DNA from: Chryseobacterium cheonjiense
GTDB taxonomy: Bacteria > Bacteroidota > Bacteroidia > Flavobacteriales > Weeksellaceae
Length of the DNA stretch: 64,000 bases
NCBI RefSeq assembly: GCF_012927265.1
Contig: NZ_JABBGF010000002.1
Location: 124,001 to 188,000 of the forward strand
Reading direction: 5' to 3'
Shown here: positions 6,891-16,604 of the stretch, piece after piece
Layout of the letters: each line of letters starts with the position of its first letter
How positions within the stretch are numbered: the first letter of the stretch is position 1
Translations under genes and position numbers: made by a program
The notes under the pieces: model-generated
Seen by the model: the letters and a program-made list of their open reading frames with translations, nothing else
Told to the model about the DNA's origin: nothing
Databases searched by the model: none

Positions 6891-9506
6891 ATGATTGCTG
6901 AAAAACAAAGATTACAAAATACAGACTGGAAAAACTGGGGACCTTACGTCAGTAACAGACAGTGGGGAAATGTAAGGGAAGATTACAGTTCCAACGGCGA
7001 TGCGTGGAATTTTGCCAATCACAATAATGCAGAAAGCTATGCTTACCGATGGGGAGAAGAAGGTATTGCCGGAATCTCAGATGCTAAGCAGATTTTTTGT
7101 TTTGCTCTTTCTTTCTGGAATAAGAAAGATAAAATGGTAAAAGAGCGTTTTTTTGGGTTGAGCAATCCTCAGGGGAATCACGGTGAAGACATTAAGGAGA
7201 TTTTTTATTATCTGGACAATACGCCTACCCACAGCTATATGAAAATGCTGTATAAATATCCCATTAATGCCTTTCCGTATGATGAAATCCGTGCAGAAAA
7301 TGCTAGAAGGAGCAAAAAAGAACCTGAATACGAAATCTTTGATACCGGAATTTTTGATAAGGATGAATATTTTGATATATTCATTGAATATGCCAAAGCA
7401 GACCATAATGATTTCCTGGTACGGATAACAGTTTTTAACCGAAGCAGTGTTGATGCACCCCTTGTCGTAGCACCTACGATATGGTTCAGAAACAACTGGA
7501 AATGGGGATATAATACCTATAAAGGAGAGACGAATGCTTCTCATGAAGGCTGCATCAATGTTTTGCACGACAGTATTGCCATAAAAAAATTCTATTCAAG
7601 AGATACCAATGCAGAAAGTGTTTTCTGCGAAAATGAAACCAACACTCCAAAATTATACGGAGCTCCTTATCCCGGAAATACTTATTTTAAGGACGGGATC
7701 AATGATTATATTATTTATGGAAGCAACACTATAAATCCTGAAAAACGGGGAACCAAAGCTTCATTTGTTGTGGATGAAGTTATTGAAGCAGGCAGCTCAA
7801 AATCTTTTGATTTCAGGCTTTCCCCACAGGATCTTGATGAGCCTTTCGAGAATTTTGATGAAATATTCAGTTCCAGAATTGAAGAAGCGAATGAATTTTA
7901 CGAGGAAATCCAGAATGATGTAGTTGACGAAGATGAGAGAAATGTACAAAGACAGGCTTTTGCAGGACTTCTATGGAACAAGCAGTTTTATCATTACAAC
8001 GTAGGTAAGTGGCTTAAAGGCGACCCCAACTATGCCGCTCCAAGAGATTTTAATAATTACGTACGAAATACAGAATGGAATCACCTCCATAATAAAGATA
8101 TCATCTCAATGCCCGATAAGTGGGAATATCCGTGGTACGCTACCTGGGATCTTGCTTTTCATTGTGTCCCATTTTCCATTATTGATGCAGAGTTTGCAAA
8201 GGGACAGCTTCTATTGCTTACAAAGGAATGGTATATGCATCCGAACGGACAGCTTCCTGCCTATGAATGGAATCTGAGTGATGTAAACCCACCGGTACAT
8301 GCATGGTCCTGTTTCAGGGTTTTTAAAATTGATGAGAAACAAAACGGCAAACCTGATCTTTTATTTTTAGAGAAAGTTTTCCAAAAGCTGCTTCTTAATT
8401 TTACCTGGTGGGTAAATCGGAAAGATAAAAACGGAAAAAACATCTTTGGAGGAGGATTTCTGGGTCTTGATAATATCGGTGCTTTTGACCGGAATATGAT
8501 CCTGAAAGACGGGCAGCATCTGGAGCAGGCTGACGGAACGAGCTGGATGGCTATGTATGCCCTGAATATGATGCGTATTGCCATGGAGCTGGCTCAATAT
8601 TATCAGGTGTATGAAGATATGGCGATTAAATTTTTCGAACATTATCTTTATATTGCTGAAGCGATGGAAAATCTGGGTGAAGGAACAAAAGGTCTATGGA
8701 ATGAAGAAGACGGATTTTTCTACGACGTTTTACAGCTTGGAAACGGCGACAGTGTCTCTCTGAAACTAAGAAGTATTGTAGGCCTTATCCCTATGTTTGC
8801 CGTAGAAATTATAGATCATCACCTGCTGGACAAAATGCCGAATTTTGTTGAAAGAATGGAATGGGTGCTGAAAAACAAACCTGAGCTTACAAAACTGGTT
8901 TCTCACTGGGAAGAGGAAGGCCAGGGAAGAAAACATCTAATGAGTATTCTGAGAAAAACGAGGCTGACAAAAGTTCTGAGCAGAATGCTTGATGAGAAAG
9001 AGTTTTTAAGTGATTACGGAATACGGGCCATGTCTAAAGTGTATGAAGAGAATCCTTTTGTGTTTTCGGTACATGGAACGGAAAACATCGTTTATTATAC
9101 ACCCGGAGAAAGTGACAGCCGGATGTTCGGAGGAAACAGCAACTGGAGGGGACCGATTTGGTTTCCGATCAATTTTCTTATTGTGGAAAGCTTACAGAGA
9201 TTCCATTTTTATTACGGAAACAGTCTGAAAGTAGAACTTCCTACCGGAAGCGGTGACAAGAGAAATCTTGATGAAGTGGCACACAATATAAGCAACAGGC
9301 TTTGCTCTATTTTCCTTAAGGATGAGGTAGGTCAGCGTCCTTTTAATGGAGGAAATGCCAAATTCAACTATGATGAAAATTTCAAAGACTACATTACTTT
9401 TTTTGAATATTTCCATGGCGACAACGGCAGAGGAATAGGAGCATCTCACCAGACCGGATGGACAGCTACCGTTGCAAAGCTGATGAAACCAAGAATGCCA
9501 TTTTAA
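6891..9506 (+). CDS. GH63/MGH1-like glycoside hydrolase
   Basis: This is a large cytosolic-looking protein (871 residues from the chosen start) with no signal peptide. The sequence is typical of the (alpha/alpha)6-barrel MGH1-like/GH63 group often labelled glucosidase: YVSNRQWGNVREDYS at the N-terminus, YRWGEEGIAGISD, WYATWDLAFHC in the middle, and NSNWRGPIWFPIN and SHQTGWTA near the C-terminus. Relatives cleave alpha-glucosidic or mannosylglycerate-type linkages; the actual substrate here is unknown. An ATG at 6873 and an upstream TTG are alternative starts, but the promoter at 6840-6870 overlaps them. The gene is followed by a strong terminator, so it is a single transcription unit. Confidence 0.85.
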   Translation: MIAEKQRLQNTDWKNWGPYVSNRQWGNVREDYSSNGDAWNFANHNNAESYAYRWGEEGIAGISDAKQIFCFALSFWNKKDKMVKERFFGLSNPQGNHGEDIKEIFYYLDNTPTHSYMKMLYKYPINAFPYDEIRAENARRSKKEPEYEIFDTGIFDKDEYFDIFIEYAKADHNDFLVRITVFNRSSVDAPLVVAPTIWFRNNWKWGYNTYKGETNASHEGCINVLHDSIAIKKFYSRDTNAESVFCENETNTPKLYGAPYPGNTYFKDGINDYIIYGSNTINPEKRGTKASFVVDEVIEAGSSKSFDFRLSPQDLDEPFENFDEIFSSRIEEANEFYEEIQNDVVDEDERNVQRQAFAGLLWNKQFYHYNVGKWLKGDPNYAAPRDFNNYVRNTEWNHLHNKDIISMPDKWEYPWYATWDLAFHCVPFSIIDAEFAKGQLLLLTKEWYMHPNGQLPAYEWNLSDVNPPVHAWSCFRVFKIDEKQNGKPDLLFLEKVFQKLLLNFTWWVNRKDKNGKNIFGGGFLGLDNIGAFDRNMILKDGQHLEQADGTSWMAMYALNMMRIAMELAQYYQVYEDMAIKFFEHYLYIAEAMENLGEGTKGLWNEEDGFFYDVLQLGNGDSVSLKLRSIVGLIPMFAVEIIDHHLLDKMPNFVERMEWVLKNKPELTKLVSHWEEEGQGRKHLMSILRKTRLTKVLSRMLDEKEFLSDYGIRAMSKVYEENPFVFSVHGTENIVYYTPGESDSRMFGGNSNWRGPIWFPINFLIVESLQRFHFYYGNSLKVELPTGSGDKRNLDEVAHNISNRLCSIFLKDEVGQRPFNGGNAKFNYDENFKDYITFFEYFHGDNGRGIGASHQTGWTATVAKLMKPRMPF

Positions 9507-9525
9507 AATTCCTACAAATCATAAG

Positions 9526-9550
9526 AAGCCTCTTTTTTAGAGGCTTTTTT
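9526..9550 (+). terminator. Rho-independent terminator after the GH63-like gene
   Basis: AAGCCTCT at 9526-9533 pairs perfectly with AGAGGCTT at 9539-9546 across a five-base loop, and is followed by a T run. Confidence 0.9.
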
Positions 9551-9738
9551 ATTATGCAGAACATTATACATACTTTCAATAAGAGATTAAAGATATATAG
9601 TTAAAATCTATTTAATTATTGAAATAAACACATTTCAAATACAAAATCAATATAATATTTATAATATTTTTATGTTTAAAATAATTTTTTAACATTATAA
9701 TATCTATATTAGCAAATAAATTTAATAAACTATTTCTT

Positions 9739-11415
9739 ATGAAAGGAAAATTACTACCTCTTACAGCTTTGGTACTATCAGCTGTATGCAATTATCAACT
9801 CAAAGCCCAGGAATATCAGCCGATGACGGTTCAGAGTGGTTTTAATGCCGATGTTATTGCCAATGGTGTTGGTCCTTCAGCATCTTCCACCAACAATGAT
9901 GTAGATGGTGTAAGCTATGCTTTTATTTCACGGGATTTTCAACTGACTGCAACAAGCAATCCACTTACGTACGGACTGCCTATTAACGGAATTATCAATT
10001 CTGTTGTAGCCTCTACTTCCGGATTATCTTATCAGCTGGCTCCTTACAGCTCAAACAACACTCTAAGACTTCAAAACACCAATGATAACGGGACACTAAT
10101 CTTCACAACACCTATGCAGGCACTTACTGTGTATATGCTGGCTACAGGCGGAAGTGGAGCTTGTACGGTAGATGTGGATGTAAATTTTACGGATAATACT
10201 TCACAGACGTTTTCGGCTGTAAGTATTTCCGACTGGTACGGAGGAAGCAGCTATGCCATCCAGGGAATCGGAAGAATCAATATAACCAATGATAACCTTG
10301 AATCAGGCTCGGGAACTAATCCAAGATTATACCAAATTCCTTTGGCTATCAGCGCGGCCAATCAATCAAAAAGCGTAAAAAGTGTAACAGTAACAAAAGT
10401 AGGAACAGGAGGTATCCCAAATATTTTTGCCTTTGCAGCAAATGCGTATAATGCGTGCAGCACACCAACCAATATCACGGCTACAACTACCATGTCCGGG
10501 GCAACATTAAGCTGGACAGCACCTGCTAGCACTCCTGCTTCAGGATATCAATATTACTACAGCACTTCTCCTACAGCGCCTACAGCAACTACAACCCCTA
10601 CCGGAAACGTTACTTCAGGCACCTCCGTAACCCTCAACCAGCTTACTACGGGACAAACCTATTATTTCTGGGTGAGATCCAACTGTGGAGGTTCTTCACA
10701 AAGTTTCTGGAAAATGAAAGAATTTACTCCGGGGCAGATCAGCACTGTTTATACTGCGGGAGATATCAATACCCAGTACAATAATTCAGGTGTTACCACT
10801 ACATCGACTACCAACTGCGCAGGAGGATTAAGTGTTAATGTTCCGGCAGGATATAAGATAAAATCTACTGCTGTTTCTTATAAAATGTCTACCGCTTCAA
10901 ATGGATGGATGAGCGAACAAAGAAGTCTCTTGGCTTGTACAACGAACAATGCTACAGAATCTACAGTAGCATCCGGGTCCGGCTCTTCTTCAGGCACGTA
11001 TTCTTACAACAGAACGGGGCTTACTCTGGCTAATGATCTTACCGGAACCGTAAACTTCGAGTTGAGAGCATGGAGAACATATGGAGGATCAGATTGTACT
11101 GCTGAATATAATAAAGTTGATAATAATACATTTACCGTAACAGTGACGCTTGAGCCTTTAGCTTTGGCAACAAGCGAGGTAACGGTAAAAGAAAAAGAAA
11201 GAATTGCACATCCAAATCCTTTCGTGGATACTTTATACATTGAAAAGGCAGAAAATGTAAAAACAGCTTTCATCACAGATCTTTCGGGAGTAGTGGTAAA
11301 AACTGTTGAAAATCCTTCTTCCCTATTCTTAGGCGGACTAAAATCCGGAATGTATATTCTGACGTTACAAATGAAAGACGGATCTGTAAAGAGCATGAAA
11401 ACGATTAAAAGATAA
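9739..11415 (+). CDS. T9SS type A cargo protein with fibronectin type III domain
   Basis: The 558-residue protein starts with a Sec signal peptide ending near LKAQ (residue 24). A low-complexity Ser/Thr/Asn-rich region follows, then a fibronectin type III domain at about 235-325 (CSTPTNITATTTMSGATLSW to YYFWVRSNCGG), and a further beta-rich segment. The last 75 residues form a type IX secretion C-terminal domain: HPNPFVDTLYIE, then LSGVVVKT and GLKSGMYILTLQ. Such proteins cross the outer membrane through the gliding-associated T9SS and are released or attached to the surface. No catalytic motif is recognised, so an adhesive or matrix role is the likeliest guess. A TATATTAG box at 9705-9712 may be its promoter. 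Confidence 0.85.
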   Translation: MKGKLLPLTALVLSAVCNYQLKAQEYQPMTVQSGFNADVIANGVGPSASSTNNDVDGVSYAFISRDFQLTATSNPLTYGLPINGIINSVVASTSGLSYQLAPYSSNNTLRLQNTNDNGTLIFTTPMQALTVYMLATGGSGACTVDVDVNFTDNTSQTFSAVSISDWYGGSSYAIQGIGRINITNDNLESGSGTNPRLYQIPLAISAANQSKSVKSVTVTKVGTGGIPNIFAFAANAYNACSTPTNITATTTMSGATLSWTAPASTPASGYQYYYSTSPTAPTATTTPTGNVTSGTSVTLNQLTTGQTYYFWVRSNCGGSSQSFWKMKEFTPGQISTVYTAGDINTQYNNSGVTTTSTTNCAGGLSVNVPAGYKIKSTAVSYKMSTASNGWMSEQRSLLACTTNNATESTVASGSGSSSGTYSYNRTGLTLANDLTGTVNFELRAWRTYGGSDCTAEYNKVDNNTFTVTVTLEPLALATSEVTVKEKERIAHPNPFVDTLYIEKAENVKTAFITDLSGVVVKTVENPSSLFLGGLKSGMYILTLQMKDGSVKSMKTIKR

Positions 11416-11430
11416 TTTACAAATCATATT

Positions 11431-11468
11431 AAAAAGCCGTGGATAAAATTCTTTATCCACGGCTTTTT
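11431..11468. terminator. Bidirectional terminator between convergent genes
   Basis: A 17-base perfect stem (AAAAAGCCGTGGATAAA with its complement) spans 11431-11447 and 11452-11468. Its A/T ends provide U runs in both directions, serving the T9SS cargo gene and the facing OsmC gene. Confidence 0.92.
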
Positions 11469-11484
11469 AATAGTATCATCTAAA

Positions 11485-11910
11485 CTAGGGCTGAACAATT
11501 TCTCCGTTAACGAAAACTTCATAGCCTATTTCTACAGTCGGTTCCAGGGTCTTGGAAACAGAACAGTATTTCTCAAACGACAGCTGGGCCGCTTTCTGCG
11601 CTTTTTTAGGATCAATATTTCCTTCCAGTAAAAATTTCACTTTGATGGATTTAAAAGGTTTTGCATCATCAACCGGAATTCGCTCGCCCTCTACTTCAGC
11701 TTTAAAGTCTGTAATTTCCTGCCGTTGTTTTTTCAGAATGGAAACCACATCAATTCCGCTGCAGCCTGCAACAGCCATCAGAACACTTTCCATTGGCGAA
11801 ACTCCTTTTGCGCCCGGTTGTGTCGTATTATCCAGAAGAATTGAATTGCCCTGAGCATTGGTACATTCAAATAAATAATCGTCGTTGATTCTGTTAAGTG
11901 TTATTTTCAT
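11485..11910 (-). CDS. OsmC family protein
   Basis: A 141-residue OsmC/Ohr-type protein. The hallmark MAVAGCSGIDVVSILKK (about 45-61) carries one conserved cysteine, and the second usual cysteine is in the C-terminal helix segment KYCSVSKTLEP. In this family the paired cysteines reduce organic hydroperoxides, although many YhfA-like members have no proven substrate. It is cytosolic. The gene has its own convergent terminator, and upstream lies a long AT-rich repeat region, so it is probably monocistronic. Confidence 0.88.
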   Translation of the reverse strand: MKITLNRINDDYLFECTNAQGNSILLDNTTQPGAKGVSPMESVLMAVAGCSGIDVVSILKKQRQEITDFKAEVEGERIPVDDAKPFKSIKVKFLLEGNIDPKKAQKAAQLSFEKYCSVSKTLEPTVEIGYEVFVNGEIVQP

Positions 11911-11950
11911 AATATGTATTCCTGTTACGTACTGTTTATTCTAAATGATT

Positions 11951-12115
11951 AACTTTATACTTAATGCATTATGTCTAATGACTAATAATTTATACTTTAT
12001 ATTTAAAACTTTATGCCTAATGGCTAAAAAAAATTTCTTAAGACTTAAAACTGTATACCTTATGCTTAAAGCCATATGCTTAAGATCTAAAAATATATAC
12101 TTAATGCTTTAAAAT
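11951..12115. repeat. Degenerate AT-rich tandem repeat, period about 20 bases
   Basis: The gap between the OsmC and DUF58 genes is filled by about eight imperfect units resembling TATACTTAATGCCTAAAA, for example TTTATACTTAATGC, TTATGTCTAATGACTAA, TTTATGCCTAATGGCTAA, TTATGCTTAAAGCC and TATACTTAATGC. There is no coding potential. The units have diverged, so copy number is approximate. Confidence 0.6.
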
Positions 12116-12145
12116 TCTGTTTATTGCCTGCTGCGTATAGCCATG

Positions 12146-13468
12146 TTATAGAATACCTCTGGCTTTGATCTCCAGGTATTTATTGATAACGTCAATATTT
12201 AAATTCTCAGGCAAGGTATACACTGTATAGATACCATACTTTCTAAGTTCCTGAATGATCAGTTTCTTTTCAAACTCAAACTTTTCGGCGATGATTTCGT
12301 CATAAATTTCCTGCATGCTTTCGGGATTCTTATGGATCAGTGTCTGAAGCTCTGAATTTTTAAAGAAAACTACCACCAGCAAATGATTTTTAGCGATTCC
12401 GCGGAGATACTTCAGCTGGCGGTTGAGGCCGTCGAGGGTTTCAAAGTTGGTGAACAGCAGTATAAGGCTTCTCTGGTTTAAAGAATATTTCACATCCTGG
12501 TACAGCCTGTTAAAATCACTTTCAAAAAAATCGGTTTTGATATTATAAAGTGCTTCTGATATTTTTCTCAGCTGTCCCGATTTATTTTCCGCAGCAATTT
12601 TATTTTCCGTTTTTTTAGAGAACGTCATCATCCCGGCGCGGTCACCTTTTTTCAGGATAATATGAGATAGCGCCATGGTTGCGTTGATAGAATAATCCAG
12701 AAGGCTTAATCCTTTAAAAGGCATTTTCATTGTTCTTCCGGTATCGATCAGCATAAAGATCCGCTGAGATTTTTCGTCCTGAAACTGGTTTACCATCAGC
12801 CGGTTCGTTTTGGAAGTCGCTTTCCAGTTGATCGTTCGGATATCATCTCCGGGAACATATTCTTTGATCTGCTCAAATTCCATGGTATGTCCCAACTTTC
12901 TTATCTTTTTGATTCCGCCCAGCATAAATTCGCTCTGGATCGCCATCAGTTCATATTTCCTCAAATGGATGAAGGAAGGGTAAGAAGGCAGATTGGCATC
13001 TTTCTGAAAATTAAATCTTTTCGAAACAAAGCCTAAAGGTGATGCAACATATACATTCAGATTTCCGAAGTTATATTCGCCCCGCTCCCTGGGTTCAAGA
13101 ATGTATTGAAAAAATGTATTTCTTCCGGGTGCAATTTGTTTCTCAATCAGGAAATCGCGTTTCTGAAACTGAAAAGGAATTTCATCGATTACCTTAACGT
13201 TGATTTTAAAATCGTAATTATTTTTAATATCGATCTTGACAGGATTTTCATCACCATTTGAAAGTTTTTCAGGCAAAATCCTTTGTGCCGAAATCCCTTT
13301 ATTTTTGTTAAAAACAAAGAGCGTATCTACCATTACCGCTAAAAAGCAAAGCAGTAAAACAATATGCGCTACCCACATAAGAAACGGGAAGAAGAATGCA
13401 AAGACATACAGGATTCCCACTCCGATGAGCACGTAAAAAAAGCGCGTATTGATGTATAAGTTTTTCAT
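12146..13468 (-). CDS. DUF58 domain protein
   Basis: A 440-residue protein with two N-terminal membrane helices (about 8-48), a beta-rich region, and a DUF58/von Willebrand A-like domain in the C-terminal half. The characteristic DUF58 stretch YVPGDDIRTINWKAT is near 206-220 and is followed by the MIDAS-like DTGRTMKMPF. DUF58 proteins accompany MoxR ATPases in a conserved cluster thought to act in envelope-associated assembly or chaperoning; no biochemical activity can be assigned. It is the last gene of the cluster, 60 bases after the MoxR gene. Confidence 0.9.
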   Translation of the reverse strand: MKNLYINTRFFYVLIGVGILYVFAFFFPFLMWVAHIVLLLCFLAVMVDTLFVFNKNKGISAQRILPEKLSNGDENPVKIDIKNNYDFKINVKVIDEIPFQFQKRDFLIEKQIAPGRNTFFQYILEPRERGEYNFGNLNVYVASPLGFVSKRFNFQKDANLPSYPSFIHLRKYELMAIQSEFMLGGIKKIRKLGHTMEFEQIKEYVPGDDIRTINWKATSKTNRLMVNQFQDEKSQRIFMLIDTGRTMKMPFKGLSLLDYSINATMALSHIILKKGDRAGMMTFSKKTENKIAAENKSGQLRKISEALYNIKTDFFESDFNRLYQDVKYSLNQRSLILLFTNFETLDGLNRQLKYLRGIAKNHLLVVVFFKNSELQTLIHKNPESMQEIYDEIIAEKFEFEKKLIIQELRKYGIYTVYTLPENLNIDVINKYLEIKARGIL

Positions 13469-13528
13469 TTTTTAAGATGGCGGATAGCAGACTGCGGATA
13501 ACAATTAATCACTTGTTTTAATGTATGT

Positions 13529-14560
13529 TTACCTTGGAATCTCTATTCCTTCTAAAATTTGTCTGATAATTTCATCTGCCGTAAGACCTTCCATTTCTCT
13601 TTCCGGCGATACGATCACTCTGTGTCTCAAAACGGCGTAGCTTGCTTCTTTGATGTCTTCAGGGGTTACAAAATCCCTGCCTCTTAAGGCAGCAAAAGCT
13701 TTTGAAGCTGTTAACAAGGCAAGACTTGCCCTTGGGGAAGCGCCCAGATACAGGAACTGGTTTTCTCTTGTATTCACGATGATCTTGGCAATATATTCCA
13801 TCAACTGTGCTTCTACAATGATTTCTTTTACAAGCTGCTGGTAATTTTTCAACTGCTGCGCGGTGATAACTCGGTTCACTACATCCGTTTTATCTTCTCT
13901 TTTGTTTTCGTGCTGATTCTTTATGATTGCAATTTCCTGCGCCAGATCAGGATATCCAACATTGATTTTAAAAAGGAAACGGTCGAGCTGCGCTTCCGGC
14001 AGTCGATAGGTACCTTCATGTTCAATAGGATTCTGCGTGGCCACTACAAGAAACGGTTCTTCCATGGTGTACCGTGTCCCATCCATAGTAATCTGCCGTT
14101 CCTCCATCACCTCAAATAATGCTGCCTGTGTTTTCGCAGGGGATCTGTTGATCTCATCAATCAAAATAAAACTTGAAAAGATGGGACCTTTTTTAAATTC
14201 AAATTCAGAATTTTTCACATTGAAAACCGAAGTTCCCAAAATATCCGAAGGCATAAGATCCGGTGTAAATTGTATCCTGCTGAAACCCACATCAATGGTT
14301 TTCGCCAGCAATTTTGCAGTGATTGTTTTTGCCACTCCGGGAACACCTTCAATAAGAACATGCCCGTTGGATAAAAGTGCCGCTAAAAGATGTTCTACCA
14401 TACTTTCCTGCCCTACGATTACTTTGGCAATTTCGGATTTTACTTTTTCCAGACTGGTACGAAGTTCAATCATATCTATTCTCGACTGAAACTGATCTTC
14501 TTTTTTATCAAGAGATATTGAATTCTGGTCTTCAATATTTGGGTTTTCAATGTTTTCCAT
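13529..14560 (-). CDS. MoxR family AAA+ ATPase
   Basis: A 343-residue AAA+ ATPase. Walker A is GVPGVAKT, Walker B FILIDEINR, sensor 1 VATQNP, and the lid/sensor 2 region includes GASPRASLALL. MoxR ATPases act as chaperones that insert cofactors or assemble complexes, usually together with VWA-domain proteins such as the adjacent DUF58 protein. The first 35 residues are a variable acidic/polar extension. The cytosolic ATPase probably works with the membrane proteins encoded upstream in the same operon. Confidence 0.93.
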   Translation of the reverse strand: MENIENPNIEDQNSISLDKKEDQFQSRIDMIELRTSLEKVKSEIAKVIVGQESMVEHLLAALLSNGHVLIEGVPGVAKTITAKLLAKTIDVGFSRIQFTPDLMPSDILGTSVFNVKNSEFEFKKGPIFSSFILIDEINRSPAKTQAALFEVMEERQITMDGTRYTMEEPFLVVATQNPIEHEGTYRLPEAQLDRFLFKINVGYPDLAQEIAIIKNQHENKREDKTDVVNRVITAQQLKNYQQLVKEIIVEAQLMEYIAKIIVNTRENQFLYLGASPRASLALLTASKAFAALRGRDFVTPEDIKEASYAVLRHRVIVSPEREMEGLTADEIIRQILEGIEIPR

Positions 14561-14646
14561 ATAATATAATTTAACAATTTACCGATGTACCAATTTACCA
14601 ATCAAGAGAATTGTTACATTGTTATATTTTAAGATTGTTATACTTT

Positions 14647-15798
14647 TTAAATTATTTCATCAAGCAATGTATTCATTTTTGCAAGATCCTCTTTCATCAC
14701 CTGAGCGTAAGGATCCTGTGCTTTTTTAATCAGGTGAATCGCTTCTTCAATCATCTCCATAGATTTACCGGTTTTAAGATGGAGTTTCTTCGCAAATTCC
14801 GCATCCAGATACTGTGTATCAATCAGCAGATCCATTCTTACCTTATTCAGGAAATACTGTGCTTTTTTGGCCATCATATCATGAAAGTCACCTTCCTGCA
14901 GATAGAGGTTTCCGATGCTTTTCACAAAATCGACAGAGGTATTTTTTAATGGCTCTATGATCGGTACAATACGCTGCTTTCTTTTAGCATTAAAGAAAAT
15001 AAAAAGAACCATCCCTCCCAAAAACACCCACCATGCGTATTTCAGTGCCGGATTGGAAAGGATAAACCTGAGGAAAAACCGCGAAACTTTAGCATCATTT
15101 TCTACAAACCATACGGTTTCACGATCATCGAGGCACGAAAAAACATCCTGAGCATATCTTACATTTCCCCTTTTTAAAAGATAATAATTGGTAATAAAAA
15201 GCGGCTCACAATGAACATATATGTTTCCTTTTCCAAAGGAAATCTTGATAAAGTTAGCCTGATCGGAATTATTTTTCTCGACTGTTTTCCCCAACACCTC
15301 AACCCCCGGTTTAATGAAAGTAAAACCTCTTCCCGAAGGAAATTTATCCAGATGGATAAAATCGTTGCTGAATTTTTTATCTGTAAGCTTCAGCACATTT
15401 TCGTCTTCAAAAGAAATCTGAGAATCATAATAACCGATACTGTCTGAGATCTGTTTGGGCATTTCACTGAGAATAAACATCGCATCCGATCCATTTGATA
15501 CCTGATCCAGAATTTTATTCCAGGACTGGCGGTCAATCTCTTCTTCAATGACGAGAATATTATGAGGCTTTCTATCAGTCTGATAATAATCGTAAGGCGT
15601 CTCACCTGTTTTTTTTATTTTATTTTTAAAAAGTGCATTCGCTTCATTATTAAATACAAACAATCCGAAAGGTGATTTCTGGTTGATATTGAAATTCTTT
15701 CTCCAGTCCGTACTTTCCGTTTTGTTCGCTTCAAACAATACCAGAATAATCATCACAACGATGAAAATCACAGCATATATTTTGAAAGTCTTGTTCAT
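14647..15798 (-). CDS. DUF4350 domain membrane protein
   Basis: 383 residues. There is one N-terminal transmembrane helix (about 6-24), a periplasmic region of about 240 residues with the GTFPGAT-like fold of DUF4350 (FILSEMPKQISDS, GKGNIYVHCEP), and a second helix near 274-291 (YAWWVFLGGMVLFIFF). A cytosolic tail of about 90 residues is rich in Lys and Glu. DUF4350 proteins are standard members of MoxR-DUF58-DUF4129 clusters. The start lies 8 bases after the DUF4129 stop. Function is unknown. Confidence 0.82.
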   Translation of the reverse strand: MNKTFKIYAVIFIVVMIILVLFEANKTESTDWRKNFNINQKSPFGLFVFNNEANALFKNKIKKTGETPYDYYQTDRKPHNILVIEEEIDRQSWNKILDQVSNGSDAMFILSEMPKQISDSIGYYDSQISFEDENVLKLTDKKFSNDFIHLDKFPSGRGFTFIKPGVEVLGKTVEKNNSDQANFIKISFGKGNIYVHCEPLFITNYYLLKRGNVRYAQDVFSCLDDRETVWFVENDAKVSRFFLRFILSNPALKYAWWVFLGGMVLFIFFNAKRKQRIVPIIEPLKNTSVDFVKSIGNLYLQEGDFHDMMAKKAQYFLNKVRMDLLIDTQYLDAEFAKKLHLKTGKSMEMIEEAIHLIKKAQDPYAQVMKEDLAKMNTLLDEII

Positions 15799-15806
15799 GA
15801 TAAAAG

Positions 15807-16604
15807 TTACGGTTTAAAAGATTGATACTGGGTTTTAAATTTCTGATAATCTTCTTCAGAGATGATGAATTCTCCATACCATACATAATCAAAAATGTAT
15901 GAAAGCCGGAAAAATTCAGCCGTGAGGTGTGGTGCCTTTAATTCTGCCAGATAATCTTTATTGGTTTTTTCCGGGTTCCAGGTAATCAGTTTTTTATCGC
16001 TGAGCTTTTTTAACACAAATAAAAACTGGTACCGTACTGCAGAGCGGAAATCACCCGATTTTTCAAACTTCAGTATACTTTCCGGGAAATTGATCTCGTG
16101 GATATTTTCGTGCAGTTCTTCGTCTTTGAGATCAACTTTTTTATTCTTCTTTCCAAAAAGGAAATTCCCATCTTTACCGATGAGGTATTTAATGATAAAG
16201 TACAACAGGAAGCCCACGAGTAGAATTACAAACAGGCGTATAAGTATTCCCGCGACATTACCGGAATTTGTAAAAACGGTTTCTCCAAAAATACTGTTTA
16301 GGATCTCCACAATTTTTCTCATGAGTTTTTCCCATACCGACATTCTTGGTTTCGTCGTTGTATAATCGAAATCTTTCCCTTTGTATCTTGACGGAACGTT
16401 TTCTTTAAATTTCTTAGGATATACCGTATTGTCCGTAATTGGTCTTTTCAGCAATACAGAGTCTGCCCGGTACATATTTTTATAATGTCCCGTACTGAGA
16501 GAGTCTATATAGACTTCCGCAGCCGGCGGCGGATCATCCCCGGTCTGTGCATGAATATATCCCGCAGATGTAAAAACCAGTAAAAAGATAAAAAGCTTAT
16601 TCAT
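15807..16604 (-). CDS. DUF4129 domain membrane protein
   Basis: The N-terminus is a signal peptide cut near YIHAQ. A periplasmic segment follows, then one transmembrane helix (about 123-142), and a C-terminal cytosolic DUF4129 domain with RSAVRYQFLFVLKKLSDK and YVWYGEFIISEEDY. DUF4129 is often found in transglutaminase-linked or MoxR clusters and has no known activity. I chose the ATG giving MNKLFIFLL because an earlier in-frame ATG three codons upstream adds only MAS before the signal peptide. It overlaps the preceding membrane-protein gene by 8 bases. Confidence 0.82.
   Translation of the reverse strand: MNKLFIFLLVFTSAGYIHAQTGDDPPPAAEVYIDSLSTGHYKNMYRADSVLLKRPITDNTVYPKKFKENVPSRYKGKDFDYTTTKPRMSVWEKLMRKIVEILNSIFGETVFTNSGNVAGILIRLFVILLVGFLLYFIIKYLIGKDGNFLFGKKNKKVDLKDEELHENIHEINFPESILKFEKSGDFRSAVRYQFLFVLKKLSDKKLITWNPEKTNKDYLAELKAPHLTAEFFRLSYIFDYVWYGEFIISEEDYQKFKTQYQSFKP

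Noticed and set aside
7077..7568. 163-codon minus-strand ORF within the GH63-like gene
   Set aside because: No signals or motifs, entirely overlapped by a conserved enzyme in the other strand.
14037..14489. 150-codon plus-strand ORF inside the MoxR gene
   Set aside because: It is antisense to a strongly conserved AAA+ ATPase and has no recognisable domain or promoter.
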